DNA from: an uncultured bacterium
GTDB lineage: Bacteria; Bacteroidota; Bacteroidia; Bacteroidales; Bacteroidaceae
Direction: 5' to 3'
Length of the DNA stretch: 64,000 nt
Assembly: GCA_905215555.1 (NCBI GenBank)
Contig: CAJMQU010000011.1
Coordinates: 31,716-95,715 of the forward strand
The notes below the pieces were generated by a model that worked only from the letters and a program-made list of their open reading frames with translations, made no database searches and was not told the origin of the DNA. Shown in pieces: positions 7,815-15,913 of this stretch; positions within the stretch are counted from its first letter, which is position 1; each line of letters opens with the position of its first letter. Made by a program: the position numbers and the translations under genes.

Positions 7815-9272
7815 TTAAAGGTATCTGTTTTTATTCGGCAACACACTTTCCTCCGCATACTTCAGAGCATCCCCTACGACGTTGATTTCGAGGAATGAGG
7901 TGTGTGTTCCGGCTTTACCGCTGCTCAGATAGCCTACCATATCGGTTTCGGACAGACGGCCTTCTTTCAGCAGGCGGCGCAGGGCAGCAAAGTAGTATTC
8001 CTGTCCGTTGGCAAGCTCCGGCATGTAAATGGCTTCCACACCATAAGAGAGTGCCAGATGGCGCATCGTTTTTTCCTTGTAACAAATGGCGAGCACCGGA
8101 TATTTACCACGGAAAGCGGCAAGGTTGCGTGCAGTGCGTCCGCTGTAGCTGTCAGTAATGATGGCACGTATCTTCAATTTTGAAGTAGCCTTTACAGCTT
8201 GCTTTGCCAGGAAGGCAGTCACGTCATTGCTGTTTTCATCCAGCGGGATGCGGATATCATTATCTGCCAGTTTATCTTTTTCTGCCTGTGCGGCAACTTT
8301 CGTCATCGTCTTCACAGCATCCAACGGATATTTACCGTAAGCCGTTTCACCGCTCAACATCAGGGCATCCGTACGATAATAGATTGCATTGGCAATGTCC
8401 GTCACTTCCGCACGGGTAGGACGCGGGTTTGTAATCATGGTATGGAGCATCTGAGTAGCAACGATTACCGGCTTCTTAGCCAGAATGCACTTGCGGATAA
8501 GCAGACGCTGGATGCCGGGAATACGTTCCTGCGGCACTTCAATGCCCAGGTCACCACGAGCCACCATCACACCGTCGGCCACTTCCAGTATTTCATCGAT
8601 GTTATCCACACCTTCTTGGTTTTCAATCTTGGCGATGATGCGGATGTCACTGTTATGTGCATCCAGAATTTCCTGTATATCCAGCACATCCTGTTTATTG
8701 CGTACAAAAGAGTGAGCTATGAAATCGATATCTTTCTCGATGGCATAAAGAATGTTATTGCGGTCTTTCTCAGTCAGTGAAGGAAGATTGATACGTACAC
8801 CCGGTACATTGACACTCTTACGGCTTCCCAGCGTAGCTTCATTCTGCACCTCACATACCAGATAGTCGGGAGTCTTATCCACAACGATCATCTCCAGATC
8901 ACCATCATCAATAAGGATATGGACACCCACCGACACATCATGCACGAAATTAGGATAAGAAACAGAGATACATTCGCGGGTAGTGGGGAGTTCAGGATTG
9001 CCTACCACTTTCACCCGGTCTCCTATCTTATAAGATATAGGCTCATCACTGGTAGTGGTACGGACTTCCGGACCTTTGGTATCCATCAGGATAGCGATAC
9101 GGTTGGACACCGTACGAACATTAGTAATCAATTTCTCAAGACCATCATATCCAAGATGTGCCGTATTCATACGCACCACATTCATACCGGCTTCGAACAA
9201 GCCCTTTATAAAATCAACCTCGCAACGTTTATCCGAGATAGTTGCAACGATTTTTGTCTGTTTCAATAACAT
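7815..9272 (-). CDS. pyk: Pyruvate kinase
   Basis: A 485-residue enzyme converting phosphoenolpyruvate and ADP to pyruvate and ATP in the last step of glycolysis. It starts MLLKQTKIVATISDKRCEVD. The PK signature IIAKIENQEGVDNIDEI has the catalytic Lys and is followed by DGVMVARGDLGIEVP. The ATQMLHTMI and PTRAEVTDIANAI segments also match the family. A full C-terminal regulatory domain is present (about 355-475). The length is normal. The gene is flanked on both sides by related 7-bp repeat hairpins, one in its 5' leader and one after its stop. Confidence 0.95.
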   Translation of the reverse strand: MLLKQTKIVATISDKRCEVDFIKGLFEAGMNVVRMNTAHLGYDGLEKLITNVRTVSNRIAILMDTKGPEVRTTTSDEPISYKIGDRVKVVGNPELPTTRECISVSYPNFVHDVSVGVHILIDDGDLEMIVVDKTPDYLVCEVQNEATLGSRKSVNVPGVRINLPSLTEKDRNNILYAIEKDIDFIAHSFVRNKQDVLDIQEILDAHNSDIRIIAKIENQEGVDNIDEILEVADGVMVARGDLGIEVPQERIPGIQRLLIRKCILAKKPVIVATQMLHTMITNPRPTRAEVTDIANAIYYRTDALMLSGETAYGKYPLDAVKTMTKVAAQAEKDKLADNDIRIPLDENSNDVTAFLAKQAVKATSKLKIRAIITDSYSGRTARNLAAFRGKYPVLAICYKEKTMRHLALSYGVEAIYMPELANGQEYYFAALRRLLKEGRLSETDMVGYLSSGKAGTHTSFLEINVVGDALKYAEESVLPNKNRYL

Positions 9273-9287
9273 AAGCTCAATTTAATT

Positions 9288-9370
9288 ATGAATTTTGAAT
9301 GATGAACAATGGATGGCAGGCACAATAATGCCGCACAATCATTCATCACTTATAATTTATCATTTATCAT
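9288..9370. repeat. 7-bp unit array with inverted arms between aroQ and pyk
   Basis: Three 7-bp units at 9288-9308 (ATGAATT, TTGAATG, ATGAACA) face five inverted units at 9336-9370 (CAATCAT, TCATCAC, TTATAAT, TTATCAT, TTATCAT). The last units run into the final codons of aroQ. The unit length and the 3-plus-5 arrangement match the array at 7718-7803 on the other side of pyk, but the unit sequence differs. Confidence 0.7.
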
Positions 9371-9782
9371 CAGTCAACGCTTCGAGCGCCAGGCGATAGG
9401 AATTTAATCCGAAACCGCAAATCACACCTTTACAGGCGCAGGCAATCATAGACACATGGCGAAAACTCTCACGAGCATGTACATTGGAAATATGCACCTC
9501 GATGACCGGAGAAGTAACCGAACGGATGGCATCCTGCAAAGCAATGGAAGTATGCGTGTAAGCACCTGCATTTAAAATAATTCCATCCACCTCAAAACCG
9601 GTTTGCTGAATTTTGTCTATCAACTCTCCCTCAATGTTCGACTGGAAATAGTCTATCTGCACATCGGCATACTTCTTGCGGAGTTCGGCAAGGTAATCCT
9701 CAAAAGTAACACTGCCGTAAATGGAAGGTTCACGCTTACCCAGTAGATTGATATTCGGGCCGTTAATAATTTGTATCCTCAT
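9360..9782 (-). CDS. aroQ: 3-dehydroquinate dehydratase, type II
   Basis: A 140-residue type II dehydroquinase, the third step of the shikimate pathway (3-dehydroquinate to 3-dehydroshikimate). It has the family start MRIQIINGPNINLLGKREPS with the catalytic Tyr in SIYG, then ILNAGAYTHTSIALQDAI and EVHISNVHARESFRH. It is divergent from the xerD-like gene. Its stop codon lies inside a 7-bp repeat. The only -7 box found for it (9934-9941) is about 150 bp upstream, across an 11-bp repeat array. Confidence 0.95.
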   Translation of the reverse strand: MRIQIINGPNINLLGKREPSIYGSVTFEDYLAELRKKYADVQIDYFQSNIEGELIDKIQQTGFEVDGIILNAGAYTHTSIALQDAIRSVTSPVIEVHISNVHARESFRHVSMIACACKGVICGFGLNSYRLALEALTDDK

Positions 9783-9797
9783 AACACAATTTTTTTA

Positions 9798-9805
9798 TAC
9801 CTTTG
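9798..9805 (+). promoter_or_regulatory. -7 box reading toward xerD
   Basis: TACCTTTG matches TAnnTTTG on the plus strand. A TTTG at 9770-9773 may be the -33 element, but the gap of 24 bp is long. Transcripts from it would run through the 11-bp array into the xerD-like gene. Confidence 0.5.
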
Positions 9806-9815
9806 TCCCGGAAGT

Positions 9816-9914
9816 ATCAGCTCCATACCTGCTCCATATCCGGTCCGTACCTGGTCCGTAGCCTATAGATACGGAGCAGATACGGAGCAGGCACGGAGCG
9901 GATACGGAGCAGAT
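9816..9914. repeat. 11-bp phased array, four units plus four inverted units
   Basis: Four contiguous 11-mers run from 9816 to 9859 (ATCAGCTCCAT, ACCTGCTCCAT, ATCCGGTCCGT, ACCTGGTCCGT). After an 11-bp centre, AGCCTATAGAT (9860-9870), come four inverted 11-mers at 9871-9914 (ACGGAGCAGAT, ACGGAGCAGGC, ACGGAGCGGAT, ACGGAGCAGAT). The total is exactly nine 11-bp steps. It lies between the divergent aroQ and xerD-like genes and inside two facing -7 boxes, so it would be in both 5' leaders. Confidence 0.85.
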
Positions 9915-9933
9915 ACCGCCTGTTTTTGCGGTG

Positions 9934-9941
9934 CAAAGGTA
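9934..9941 (-). promoter_or_regulatory. -7 box reading toward aroQ
   Basis: CAAAGGTA on the plus strand is TACCTTTG on the minus strand. The flank (a run of A after it) mirrors the T run before the plus-strand box at 9798, so the whole spacer is an imperfect inverted repeat. Confidence 0.5.
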
Positions 9942-9951
9942 GAAAAAAGAA

Positions 9952-10902
9952 ATGAAATTAGACGAAAAAACAAGAAATAAGGAGAAGGAAGCACTGATAA
10001 TCAGAAAGTACCGGCAATATCTGAAACTGGAAAAAGCCCTTTCTGCCAATACACTCGACGCCTACCTGACTGACCTTGACAAACTGCTGCGTTTTCTTGA
10101 TGCAGAGAAGATCAGCATGCTCGAAGTCAGTCTGGACGATCTGCAACATTTTGCAGCCGGACTGCATGACATCGGCATCCATCCCCGTTCGCAGGCACGC
10201 ATCATTTCAGGAATAAAATCATTCCTCCACTTCCTTGCCATAGCGGACTATCGGGAAGATGACCCCAGCGAATTGCTCGAAGGTCCCAAAATCGGCTTCA
10301 AAATACCGGAAGTACTCACCGTGGCAGAGATAGATACCATCATTTCCACCGTAGACCTGAGCAAGAAAGAGGGACAACGCAACCGGGCTATTCTGGAAAC
10401 CTTGTACAGTTGCGGACTACGTGTATCGGAACTGTGCAATCTGAAACTATCAGAGCTCTACTTTGACGAAGGGTTCATCAAGGTGGAAGGAAAGGGAAGT
10501 AAGCAGCGCCTGGTCCCCATCTCACCCCGTGCCATCAAAGAAATCAAGAACTGGCTGATAGACCGTAATCTCGGGAAAATCAAGCAAGGATTTGAAGATT
10601 ACGTTTTTCTTGCCCGCTGGGGGAACAGCATCTCCCGTATCATGGTTTTCCACCTGATTAAAGAGTTGGCGGAGAAGGCCGGCATTACCAAAAACATCAG
10701 TCCACACACTTTCCGCCACTCCTTCGCCACACACCTGCTTGAAGGAGGCGCCAACCTGCGGGCAATCCAATGTATGCTGGGACATGAGTCCATTGCAACC
10801 ACAGAGATTTACACGCATATCGACCGCAATATGCTGCGCAGCGAAATCATCGAGCACCATCCCCGGAACATCAAGTTCAGAAAAGAACGGGAATTTCATT
10901 AA
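9952..10902 (+). CDS. XerD-like tyrosine recombinase
   Basis: A 316-residue site-specific recombinase of the XerC/XerD type. The N-terminal SAM-like core-binding domain covers about residues 15-110. The C-terminal catalytic domain has Arg157 (GLRVSEL), His252 and Arg255 (HTFRHSF), LGHESIATT and the nucleophile Tyr287 (EIYTHID). Length and gene setting suggest the housekeeping chromosome-dimer resolvase acting at dif with FtsK, but Bacteroidales genomes also carry many mobile-element integrases of this family. No element boundaries are seen here. It is divergent from aroQ. Confidence 0.88.
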   Translation: MKLDEKTRNKEKEALIIRKYRQYLKLEKALSANTLDAYLTDLDKLLRFLDAEKISMLEVSLDDLQHFAAGLHDIGIHPRSQARIISGIKSFLHFLAIADYREDDPSELLEGPKIGFKIPEVLTVAEIDTIISTVDLSKKEGQRNRAILETLYSCGLRVSELCNLKLSELYFDEGFIKVEGKGSKQRLVPISPRAIKEIKNWLIDRNLGKIKQGFEDYVFLARWGNSISRIMVFHLIKELAEKAGITKNISPHTFRHSFATHLLEGGANLRAIQCMLGHESIATTEIYTHIDRNMLRSEIIEHHPRNIKFRKEREFH

Positions 10903-10950
10903 ATTATAATAAAATTAGCCATCCATTTCATAATCTGACAAGAGATTTAA

Positions 10951-10958
10951 TATCTTTG
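10951..10958 (+). promoter_or_regulatory. -7 box for the OmpA/TPR lipoprotein gene
   Basis: TATCTTTG fits TAnnTTTG, followed by an 83-bp leader to the ATG at 11042. Confidence 0.6.
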
Positions 10959-11041
10959 CGATGCCATTACCTTAGTGGTAATGGGCACTAAGAAAAACCA
11001 ATAGACTAATTTCAATTACAAACAATTAATTTATACCTAAG

Positions 11042-12733
11042 ATGACTAAGAAATTGTATCTGCCTTTGTTAATGGCACTGGTTGTTGCTCTTTCATCATG
11101 TAGCAGCAAGATGGGTGAGTTATCCTCTGATTACTTCACCGTAACTCCTCAGGTTCTGGAAGCCGTAGGCGGCAAAGTACCGGCCACAATCAACGGAAAG
11201 TTCCCTGAAAAGTATTTCAACAAGAAAGCTGTAGTAGAAGTGACTCCGGTTCTGAAATGGAACGGTGGAGAAGCTAAAGGACAGCCCGCCGTATTCCAAG
11301 GCGAAAAAGTAGAAGGCAACGATCAGACCATCTCTTACAAGATGGGTGGTAACTACACCATGAAGACTTCTTTCGACTATGTACCTGAAATGGCTAAGTC
11401 CGAACTGTATCTGGAGTTCAAAGCCACTATCGGCAGCAAAACAGTAACCATTCCGGCTGTGAAGGTAGCTGACGGTGTGATTTCCACTTCCGAATTTGTT
11501 GAGCAAACGTTGAGCAGCGCCAACCCCGCTAACGGTGACGACGCTTTCCAACGCATCATCAAAGAGAAACACGATGCTAACATCATGTTCTTGATTCAGC
11601 AAGCTAACGTTCGTGCCAGCGAATTGAAGACCGCCAAGGAATTCAACGAAGAAGTGAAGAATGTGAACGGCGCTGTAAACAAGAAGATCAGCAACATCGA
11701 AGTTTCTGCTTACGCATCTCCCGATGGTGGTGTAAGCCTGAACAGCAAATTGGCTGAAAACCGTCAGGACAACACTGCAAAGGTTATCAACCAGAACCTG
11801 AAGAAAGCAAAAGTAAACGCAGCTATCGACACTAAATACACTGCTCAGGACTGGGAAGGTTTCCAGGAATTGGTTTCTAAATCAAACATCCAGGACAAGG
11901 AACTGATTCTTCGCGTTCTGTCTATGTACTCTGACCCTGAACAAAGAGAACAGGAAATCAAAAATATCTCTTCTGTTTACAAGACTTTGGCTGACGAAGT
12001 ATTGCCGCAATTGCGTCGTTCCCGTTTGACTTTGAACTACGAAATCATCGGCAAGTCTGACGAAGAAATCGCCAACCTGGCAAACTCTGACGCCAAGCAA
12101 CTGAATATCGAAGAATTGCTGTATGCAGCAACGCTGACTAACGATCCGGCTAAACAAGAAGCTATCTATATGAAAGCCACTCAGATTTATCCGAATGACT
12201 ACCGTGCATACAACAACTTAGGTAAACTGGCTTACAAGGCAGGTAACCTTGACAAAGCTGAAAGCTACTTCAAGAAAGCTGCTTCTCTGAACAACGCTCC
12301 CGAGGTTAACATGAACCTGGGTCTGATTGCTCTGAACAAGGGTGACAAGGCAGCTGCCGAATCTTACCTGAGCAAAGCTTCCGGTGCTAAAGAACTGAAC
12401 GAAGCTTTGGGTAACCTGTACATCGCTCAAGGTCAGTATGACAAGGCTGTAAGCGCATTCGGCAACACAAAAACCAACAGTGCAGCTTTGGCACAAATCC
12501 TGGCTAAGGACTACAACAAGGCTAAGAGCACATTGGCAGGTGTAGAAAAACCGGACGCTTATACTGAATATCTGATGGCTGTATTGGGTGCAAGAACCAA
12601 CAATGCTTCTATGGTAACCAGCAGCTTGAAGAACGCTGTAGCAAAAGATCCGTCATTGGCTAAGAAAGCTGCTTCTGACCTGGAATTTGCTAAGTACTTC
12701 ACTAATTCAGATTTCATGAGCATCATCCAATAA
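11042..12733 (+). CDS. Lipoprotein with OmpA-like and tetratricopeptide regions
   Basis: A 563-residue outer-membrane lipoprotein with lipobox ALSSC (Cys20). The N-terminal half has beta-rich repeats. A segment at about 215-260 (NIEVSAYASPDGGVSLNSKLAENRQ) looks like an OmpA C-terminal peptidoglycan-binding motif. The C-terminal half has tetratricopeptide repeats, for example AYNNLGKLAYKAGNLDKAES at about 388-407 and later copies. Codon use is strongly biased toward preferred codons, suggesting high expression. Proteins of this layout are conserved in Bacteroidales. The role may be structural, linking the outer membrane to the wall, but is not established. It has its own promoter and a strong terminator. 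Confidence 0.8.
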   Translation: MTKKLYLPLLMALVVALSSCSSKMGELSSDYFTVTPQVLEAVGGKVPATINGKFPEKYFNKKAVVEVTPVLKWNGGEAKGQPAVFQGEKVEGNDQTISYKMGGNYTMKTSFDYVPEMAKSELYLEFKATIGSKTVTIPAVKVADGVISTSEFVEQTLSSANPANGDDAFQRIIKEKHDANIMFLIQQANVRASELKTAKEFNEEVKNVNGAVNKKISNIEVSAYASPDGGVSLNSKLAENRQDNTAKVINQNLKKAKVNAAIDTKYTAQDWEGFQELVSKSNIQDKELILRVLSMYSDPEQREQEIKNISSVYKTLADEVLPQLRRSRLTLNYEIIGKSDEEIANLANSDAKQLNIEELLYAATLTNDPAKQEAIYMKATQIYPNDYRAYNNLGKLAYKAGNLDKAESYFKKAASLNNAPEVNMNLGLIALNKGDKAAAESYLSKASGAKELNEALGNLYIAQGQYDKAVSAFGNTKTNSAALAQILAKDYNKAKSTLAGVEKPDAYTEYLMAVLGARTNNASMVTSSLKNAVAKDPSLAKKAASDLEFAKYFTNSDFMSIIQ

Positions 12734-12794
12734 GAACTTTCACTAATTAATTAGTGTTTTCATAATAATAAGATTTAATTATAAGACAACTATG

Positions 12795-12833
12795 GAATGC
12801 CCGACATTGAGAAATGTCGGGCATTTCTTTTTT
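12795..12833 (+). terminator. Rho-independent terminator
   Basis: AATGCCCGACATT (12796-12808) and AATGTCGGGCATT (12813-12825) form a 13-bp perfect stem with a GAGA-type loop, followed by CTTTTTTATT. It ends the OmpA/TPR lipoprotein transcript. Confidence 0.9.
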
Positions 12834-12876
12834 ATTATCCGCAAAAGCCGTACTTTCGCAAAAAAGTATTGGGACA

Positions 12877-13938
12877 ATGAAGAAAGCCTGCCTGTTATAT
12901 ATTTTATTAATCTGCCTGTCTGCCTGTGGCGGCAAGAAAACCGATGCCGTCAGCCTCAACGGTGAGATCAAGGGATTGGGAAGTGATACTCTATATGTAT
13001 ATGGTGCGGACAGAATGTACGACCGCATGGACACACTGATCGTCGAGAAAGATAAATTTTCGGCTACACTTGCTGTCGATACGCTGGTATCCGCTATCCT
13101 GCTATTCAACGACGGCACGGAGTATCCGCTTTACCTGAATAAGGGAAATAAGATACAAATAAAAGGCTCCAATGCCGAATTATCCGCATTGCAGATAAAC
13201 GGCAACACGCCTAATACGGAACTGACAGCTTTCAATCAGGAGTTGAAAGGTTTGGGTACCCCATCCGCAAAGGCGCTGGAAGAAAAAGCCGAAAACTTCA
13301 TCAAGAACCATCCTTCTTCATTAGTCAGCATCTACCTATTGGATAAATACTTTGTCCAAACTTTACATCCGGACATAGAGCGCATCAAAATGCTGGCAGA
13401 CGGCATGACCGGAGGGTTGAAAGACCGCCCGTATATGCAGGCATTGTTAAGCCGGATTGACGAAGACGAAAAGGTAGCTGTCGGGAAAACGGCACCCTAC
13501 TTCCGCCTGCGCAATGCGGAAGGCAAAGAAATAACCCGTTCCACCCTGAAAGACCAATATCTGCTAATACAGTTCTGGGCTTCGTGGGACACCATCAGCC
13601 GGGAACAGAACACCATGTTCCGCCGTATTTATAAAAAGGAACAGAAGAATAAAGACTTCACTCTGATCGGCGTATCGCTTGATTTAGATAAAGACAAGTG
13701 GAAAGAAGCCATCCGGACAGATACACTGAAATGGGAACAAACTTGTGACTTCGCCGGTTGGAATGGAGAGGTTGTCAAGCAATTCGCTATACAAAAACTT
13801 CCCGCCAACCTGCTTCTCAGCCCCACCGGAAAGATAGAAGGAAAAGACCTGGACGAAAAGGCGATTGAGAAGAAGCTGAAAGACATACAGGAAGAAAAAG
13901 AAAAGAAAGAAGCGGCAAAGAAAAAGAACAGACGATAA
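12877..13938 (+). CDS. Thioredoxin-like lipoprotein (DUF4369 plus AhpC/TSA-like domain)
   Basis: A 353-residue lipoprotein with signal MKKACLLYILLICLSACGG. The ATG at 12877 is chosen because the signal peptide starts there; a start at 12814 lies inside the terminator. An N-terminal DUF4369-like beta domain (about 25-130) precedes a C-terminal thioredoxin fold (about 205-330, VGKTAPYFRLRNAEGKE to FWASWDT). The usual CxxC is replaced by SWDTIS, so it lacks the redox-active cysteine pair. The product is probably not a classical disulfide reductase. The tail is Lys/Glu-rich. A weak -7-like box, TACTTTCG, lies at 12851. Confidence 0.8.
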   Translation: MKKACLLYILLICLSACGGKKTDAVSLNGEIKGLGSDTLYVYGADRMYDRMDTLIVEKDKFSATLAVDTLVSAILLFNDGTEYPLYLNKGNKIQIKGSNAELSALQINGNTPNTELTAFNQELKGLGTPSAKALEEKAENFIKNHPSSLVSIYLLDKYFVQTLHPDIERIKMLADGMTGGLKDRPYMQALLSRIDEDEKVAVGKTAPYFRLRNAEGKEITRSTLKDQYLLIQFWASWDTISREQNTMFRRIYKKEQKNKDFTLIGVSLDLDKDKWKEAIRTDTLKWEQTCDFAGWNGEVVKQFAIQKLPANLLLSPTGKIEGKDLDEKAIEKKLKDIQEEKEKKEAAKKKNRR

Positions 13939-13981
13939 AGTCCCCGCTAATCATTCATTGTTAATAATTAAAATAAGGCAC

Positions 13982-15520
13982 GTGCTAATCAAAGTTTTCG
14001 GAGCGGCTGTACAAGGCATTGACGCAACCCTCATTACAATTGAAGTAAACAGTTCGAGAGGTTGCATGTTCTATCTTGTCGGACTGCCGGACTCTGCTGT
14101 CAAAGAGAGCCATCAGCGCATCATCTCCGCATTGCAGGTCAACGGTTATCGGATCCCCACCAGTAATATCGTCATCAACATGGCACCTGCCGATATCCGG
14201 AAAGAAGGCTCCGCTTATGATTTGCCTCTTGCCATCGGTATGCTTGCCGCCGGAGAAGTTATCCAATCGGAGAAATTAAACCGGTATCTGATGATGGGTG
14301 AGTTGAGTCTGGACGGAAGTCTGCAACCCATAAAAGGCGCTCTTCCCATAGCTATCAAGGCCCGGGAGTTAGGATTCGAAGGAATTATTGTGCCCCGTCA
14401 GAATGCCCGTGAAGCGGCAGTAGTCAATAATATCAAGGTATATGGAGTTGAAAATATTAAGGAGGTAATTGAGTTCTTCAATGGTAAACAGGAACTTATC
14501 CCTACCATTGTAAACACCCGCGAAGAGTTTTATGCCCGGCAAAGCAACTTCGACCTGGACTTCTCTGACGTCAAGGGGCAGGAAAACGTGAAACGCGCAC
14601 TGGAAGTTGCCTCGGCCGGCGGACACAATATTATTCTCATCGGTGCCCCGGGCAGTGGAAAGTCTATGCTTGCCAAACGTCTCCCTTCCATCCTTCCCCC
14701 CTTGTCTTTAGGAGAAAGCCTTGAAACCACTAAAATACATTCCGTTGCGGGAAAGCTGCAAGAGAATGCAGGACTTATCTCAAAACGTCCGTTCCGCGAT
14801 CCGCACCATACTATTTCAACGGTGGCCATGACGGGTGGAGGCAGTTATCCGCAACCGGGGGAAATCAGTCTTGCCCATAACGGAATCCTGTTTCTGGACG
14901 AATTGCCGGAATTTAATCGAAGTGTATTGGAAGTACTCCGCCAACCGTTGGAAGACCGAAAAATTACGATCTCCCGTGTGAAAAGCAATGTAGAATATCC
15001 TGCCAGTTTTATGTTGGTAGCTTCTATGAATCCATGCCCCTGCGGATATTACAACCATCCTACGAAAGCCTGCGTATGCAGTCCGGGGCAGGTACAGAAA
15101 TACCTGAACCGTATATCCGGTCCCTTGCTCGACCGCATCGACCTGCAAATCGAGGTTGTACCCGTTCCTTTTGAGAAGATGTCCGATGCACGACCGGGAG
15201 AGGGCAGCGCTGTGATACGCGAACGCGTGATACGGGCGCGACAAATCCAGGAAAACAGGTATGCAGATCTTCCCGGAATTTACTGCAATGCACAAATGAC
15301 CAGTAAACTACTCGCCCTTTATGCCCGCCCGGATGATAAAGGTCTCGCACTACTGAAAAATGCAATGAACCGTCTCAATCTTTCTGCCCGCGCCTACGAC
15401 CGTATACTGAAAGTGGCACGCACCATTGCCGACCTCGAAGACAGTGAGTTCATACAGTCTTCACATCTCGCAGAAGCCATCGGCTACAGGAACCTGGATA
15501 GGGAAGATTGGGCAGGATAA
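13982..15520 (+). CDS. ComM/YifB-family Mg-chelatase-like ATPase
   Basis: A 512-residue AAA+ protein. A GTG start at 13982 is chosen because family members begin M-L-I-K-x-F-G-A and an AAGG lies just upstream; the frame also has a TTG at 13958. The N-terminal Lon-like domain (about 1-165) is followed by the ATPase domain with Walker A GAPGSGKSM, Walker B ILFLDELPEF and the cysteine-rich loop NPCPCGYYNHPTKACVCSP typical of YifB. A Mg_chelatase_C domain closes it. In naturally competent bacteria ComM promotes branch migration during recombination. Its role in Bacteroidales is not known. Confidence 0.9.
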   Translation: MLIKVFGAAVQGIDATLITIEVNSSRGCMFYLVGLPDSAVKESHQRIISALQVNGYRIPTSNIVINMAPADIRKEGSAYDLPLAIGMLAAGEVIQSEKLNRYLMMGELSLDGSLQPIKGALPIAIKARELGFEGIIVPRQNAREAAVVNNIKVYGVENIKEVIEFFNGKQELIPTIVNTREEFYARQSNFDLDFSDVKGQENVKRALEVASAGGHNIILIGAPGSGKSMLAKRLPSILPPLSLGESLETTKIHSVAGKLQENAGLISKRPFRDPHHTISTVAMTGGGSYPQPGEISLAHNGILFLDELPEFNRSVLEVLRQPLEDRKITISRVKSNVEYPASFMLVASMNPCPCGYYNHPTKACVCSPGQVQKYLNRISGPLLDRIDLQIEVVPVPFEKMSDARPGEGSAVIRERVIRARQIQENRYADLPGIYCNAQMTSKLLALYARPDDKGLALLKNAMNRLNLSARAYDRILKVARTIADLEDSEFIQSSHLAEAIGYRNLDREDWAG

Positions 15521-15596
15521 ACACATAAAAAGAGCATAGTTCACTATTTTCCCCCTATTTTGCATCATTTTCTCCCTGTTTTACACTCCATTCACT

Positions 15597-15604
15597 TAGA
15601 TTTG
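15597..15604 (+). promoter_or_regulatory. -7 box far upstream of susC
   Basis: TAGATTTG fits TAnnTTTG, and GTTTTA about 19 bp upstream could act as a weak -33. It would produce a leader of about 300 nt before susC, or a small transcript carrying the 57-codon frame at 15628. Confidence 0.4.
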
Positions 15605-15627
15605 CGGTAATCAAAATCTAAAATACT

Positions 15628-15801
15628 ATGGAGGCAAAGACATTTTTCCGTTTTTTCCCTAAGCTGATACCTATAATTAAGGACAGCATGGAGACTCTAC
15701 CTTTATTCTTTACATCACATTCGATTAAGGATTGTAATATAAAGCAAGTTTCTATTTACCATCTTCCTATCAATATTCTGTATATCAAAATATTACAATA
15801 A
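15628..15801 (+). CDS. Possible 57-residue small ORF in the susC leader
   Basis: An ATG frame encodes a 57-residue peptide beginning MEAKTFFRFFPKLIPIIKD. It has a good -7 box 24 bp before the ATG and lies upstream of the susC promoter. I do not recognise it. No signal peptide is evident and the second half is low in complexity, so it may be a leader peptide, an sRNA region or chance. Confidence 0.3.
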   Translation: MEAKTFFRFFPKLIPIIKDSMETLPLFFTSHSIKDCNIKQVSIYHLPINILYIKILQ

Positions 15802-15842
15802 TCTTGTAATAGAAATGAAATATATTCGTAATAGGCTAAGCC

Positions 15843-15850
15843 TACTTTTG
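15843..15850 (+). promoter_or_regulatory. -7 box for the susC operon
   Basis: TACTTTTG fits TAnnTTTG, about 64 bp before the susC start. No good -33 is visible, which suits an activator-dependent promoter such as one driven by an HTCS. Confidence 0.5.
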
Positions 15851-15913
15851 CAACCGAAATAATATTCATAAATATAGAGAAAAAGAGATTATTTATAACT
15901 AAAACTTTATTTT

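Noticed and set aside
9952..10902. XerD-like recombinase as an integrase of a mobile element
   Set aside because: Neighbours are core genes, no tRNA or direct repeats flank it, and the size fits the housekeeping recombinase. It was kept as XerD-like.
15521..15913. Riboswitch or STN-dependent control before susC
   Set aside because: No conserved riboswitch core was recognised and SusC has no STN domain; no ECF sigma pair lies nearby.
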